From NCBI GenBank assembly GCA_030615705.1, contig JAUWYT010000102.1, forward strand, positions 1 to 6,272: a stretch of DNA of 6,272 nucleotides, written 5' to 3'. Both the position numbers and the translations under genes were made by a program. The notes beneath the pieces were generated by a model that saw only the letters and a list, made by a program, of their open reading frames with translations, was not told where the DNA came from and searched no databases. Below, piece by piece: positions 4,667-6,272 of this stretch (within the stretch, counting starts at the first letter, position 1; every line of letters begins with the position of its first letter). The DNA comes from Chloroflexota bacterium. GTDB taxonomy: Bacteria > Chloroflexota > Anaerolineae > VGOG01.

Positions 4667-6272
4667 CTACTCCGCCGATAGGATGTAGTGATAGTGAGGT
4701 TGCCCGCCGTCTACTAGCTCCACCTCCTGGTCTGGGTAGCTGGCCCGGATTTCGTCGGCCAGTCTCTCAGGCTCTGTACCAGCGATACCCTCGCCGCAGT
4801 ATATGGTGATTATCTCATGTTCATCGGCTTTCATCTGACGCAGCATCTCCTGAACGACCTCTTCCAGGGTGTTGCCCGAGGCGGTTAATGCCCCATTCAA
4901 AAGGCCAATGATCTCTCCCTCCTCTACACTGACGCCGTTGATCTGAGCGGCACGAGTGGCCGTGGTTATCTCGGTGGTCTGAACGCCGTGGGTCGCTCGT
5001 TGCATCATCTGGGCGTTGGTCTCCAGATCCGCTTGATAGTTGAAAGCCAGGACAGCGCTGACGCCCTGAGGGATGGTCTTGGTAGGCACGACAACCACCT
5101 TTTTCTGGGAGAGTTCTCTTGCCTGTTGCGCCGTCATGATAATGTTGCCGTTGTTAGGCAGGACGATGACCTTTTCGGCATTCAAGCTTTCGATGGCTTC
5201 CAATAGTTCTTGGGTGCTGGGGTTCATGCTTTGGCCGCCGGGCACTACAGCGCTGGCTCCCAGGCTCTCGAACACGCTGGCCAGTCCCGCGCCGGGAGCG
5301 ACGACCAGGATGGCTATGTCGCCCAATTCCTCTGCGAGCAGGGGAGGCCGGGTTTGGCCAAGGATGAACTCTTCGTACTGTTCCTGCATGTTCTCCACGA
5401 CGATCTCCTTCAAAGAGCCCCAACCGGCGGCGTAGTTGAGCGGCGTCCCCGGCTCATCCGTGTGCAGGTGTACCTTGACAGTGTTGGAATCGCCGACCAC
5501 TAGGACTGAGTCGCCCATGGTGGCTATGGCCTCCCTGATTTCCTCCACATTCAGGTTCTCGCCCTGGATAACGAACTGGGTGTCGTAGCCGTACTCCTGG
5601 CCCTCGAAGGCTCTGAGATCAATGGCAGCGGCCAGCTCCGGGACAGCCTCCACCGCCCTCCCCTGGAGTAAGCGCAGGGCGCCTTCCAGGATTACGAATA
5701 GTCCCTGCCCGCCGGCATCAACCACGCCAGCATCTGCCAACACGGACAAGAGAGATGGCGTCCTGGCTACGGAGTGCCTGGCTTCCGCCACCGTTCTCTC
5801 TAGGACGTAGAGGAGGTTGTTCCTCTCCTCAGCAGCGGCCGCTGCCGCATCGGCCGCCTCTCGGGCCACAGTGAGTATGGTACCTTCAACGGGCTTGATC
5901 ACGCCCTTGTAGGCTGTAGCCGAAGCCTCCTTCATGGCTTGAGCTAACTCCAAGGCAGTGAAGGTTTTCTTCTTATCCAAGCTTCTGGCGAGCCCTCGGA
6001 ATAACTGGGAGAGGATGACCCCTGAGTTACCGCGAGCCCCCATCAGGGCGCCATACGACACGGTGTGGGCGACGGCCGAGGCTGACTGTGCCGAGGAGTT
6101 GTTCAATTCTTCGAGGGCGGCTCGCATGGTGAGCAGCATGTTGGTGCCGGTGTCGCCGTCGGGCACAGGATAGACGTTTAGGGCGTTGATGGTTTGGACG
6201 TGCCTTTCAAGCCAGGTGGTGCTGGCCTCCAAGGCCTGCCTGAGCCCTCCCCCACTGCATGAATTTATCTCT
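4667..6272 (-). CDS. fakA: Fatty acid kinase FakA / DAK2 (DhaL)-domain protein, 5' partial
   Basis: FakA uses ATP to phosphorylate a fatty acid bound to FakB, giving acyl-phosphate for phospholipid synthesis from exogenous or recycled fatty acids. The frame is open for 534 codons to the right edge. Numbered from the first visible codon, the DhaL kinase domain (about 10-210) has the Mg-ATP motif NVYPVPDGDTGTNM (32-45), GARGNSGVILSQ (78-89) and DAGVVDAGGQGL (180-191). The FakA middle domain (about 225-310) has GYDTQF and VHLHTDEPG (His268, His270). The C-terminal DegV-like domain (about 315-534) has VIVLPNNGNIIMTAQQA and ends GGQPHYHYILSAE. A TTG at 6232 would give 521 residues but would remove family sequence before the first helix (INSCSGGGLRQALEAS), so the real start is probably a few codons past the edge. 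In S. aureus FakA the PDGD aspartates are residues 38 and 40, the same as in this numbering, which fits few residues missing. The middle-domain Cys of GYCTEF is Asp230 here. The gene is followed by the structured spacer and the degV pair. Confidence 0.94.
   Translation of the reverse strand, partial: EINSCSGGGLRQALEASTTWLERHVQTINALNVYPVPDGDTGTNMLLTMRAALEELNNSSAQSASAVAHTVSYGALMGARGNSGVILSQLFRGLARSLDKKKTFTALELAQAMKEASATAYKGVIKPVEGTILTVAREAADAAAAAAEERNNLLYVLERTVAEARHSVARTPSLLSVLADAGVVDAGGQGLFVILEGALRLLQGRAVEAVPELAAAIDLRAFEGQEYGYDTQFVIQGENLNVEEIREAIATMGDSVLVVGDSNTVKVHLHTDEPGTPLNYAAGWGSLKEIVVENMQEQYEEFILGQTRPPLLAEELGDIAILVVAPGAGLASVFESLGASAVVPGGQSMNPSTQELLEAIESLNAEKVIVLPNNGNIIMTAQQARELSQKKVVVVPTKTIPQGVSAVLAFNYQADLETNAQMMQRATHGVQTTEITTATRAAQINGVSVEEGEIIGLLNGALTASGNTLEEVVQEMLRQMKADEHEIITIYCGEGIAGTEPERLADEIRASYPDQEVELVDGGQPHYHYILSAE

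Noticed and set aside
6230..6232. TTG at 6232 as the fakA start
   Set aside because: The frame remains open to the edge and the upstream residues (INSCSGGGLRQAL) fit the first helix of the family, so the true start is likely outside the window.

Overview
The window carries four genes, all on the minus strand. Read in transcription order, from right to left, they are a FakA-type fatty acid kinase (5' end cut by the right edge), two adjacent DegV/FakB-type fatty-acid-binding proteins, and the helicase RecG (only its stop codon is cut by the left edge). The DNA is GC-rich by eye and uses ATG and GTG starts with Shine-Dalgarno-like sites. RecG has an N-terminal extension of roughly 110 residues and a helicase core reading STSVVELGIDVPNATV and QLHQFRGRVGR. 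FakA reads WLERHVQTINALNVYPVPDGDTGTNM across its nucleotide site, a stretch longer than I can assign to one phylum. Together these features resemble Chloroflexota (Anaerolineae or Dehalococcoidia-like) proteins. That placement is inference from remembered family resemblance, not from a search.

Layout from left to right: recG occupies 1-2434. A 239-bp gap (2435-2673) holds a striking nested inverted repeat at 2482-2623. The second DegV gene (2674-3525) overlaps the end of the first (3506-4387) by 20 bp, so the pair is probably translated in a coupled way. A second gap of 279 bp (4388-4666) is GC-rich, has several imperfect hairpins and holds no gene. fakA fills 4667 to the right edge.

FakA and FakB work together: FakB holds a free fatty acid and FakA phosphorylates it to acyl-phosphate for phospholipid synthesis. 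One kinase beside two different FakB-like carriers matches the known pattern of several FakBs serving one FakA with different acyl preferences. Firmicutes often keep yloV/fakA close to recG (and to fapR-plsX), so the neighbourhood is a conserved housekeeping one rather than an accessory island.

I found no evidence of a new defence, mobile or biosynthetic system. The points worth a second look are the nested hairpin upstream of recG, a six-unit heptamer repeat inserted in frame in the recG helicase domain, and the reciprocal loss of two fatty-acid-binding motifs between the DegV paralogues. The structured spacer upstream of the DegV pair and a possible zinc-ligand substitution in FakA are of lesser interest.
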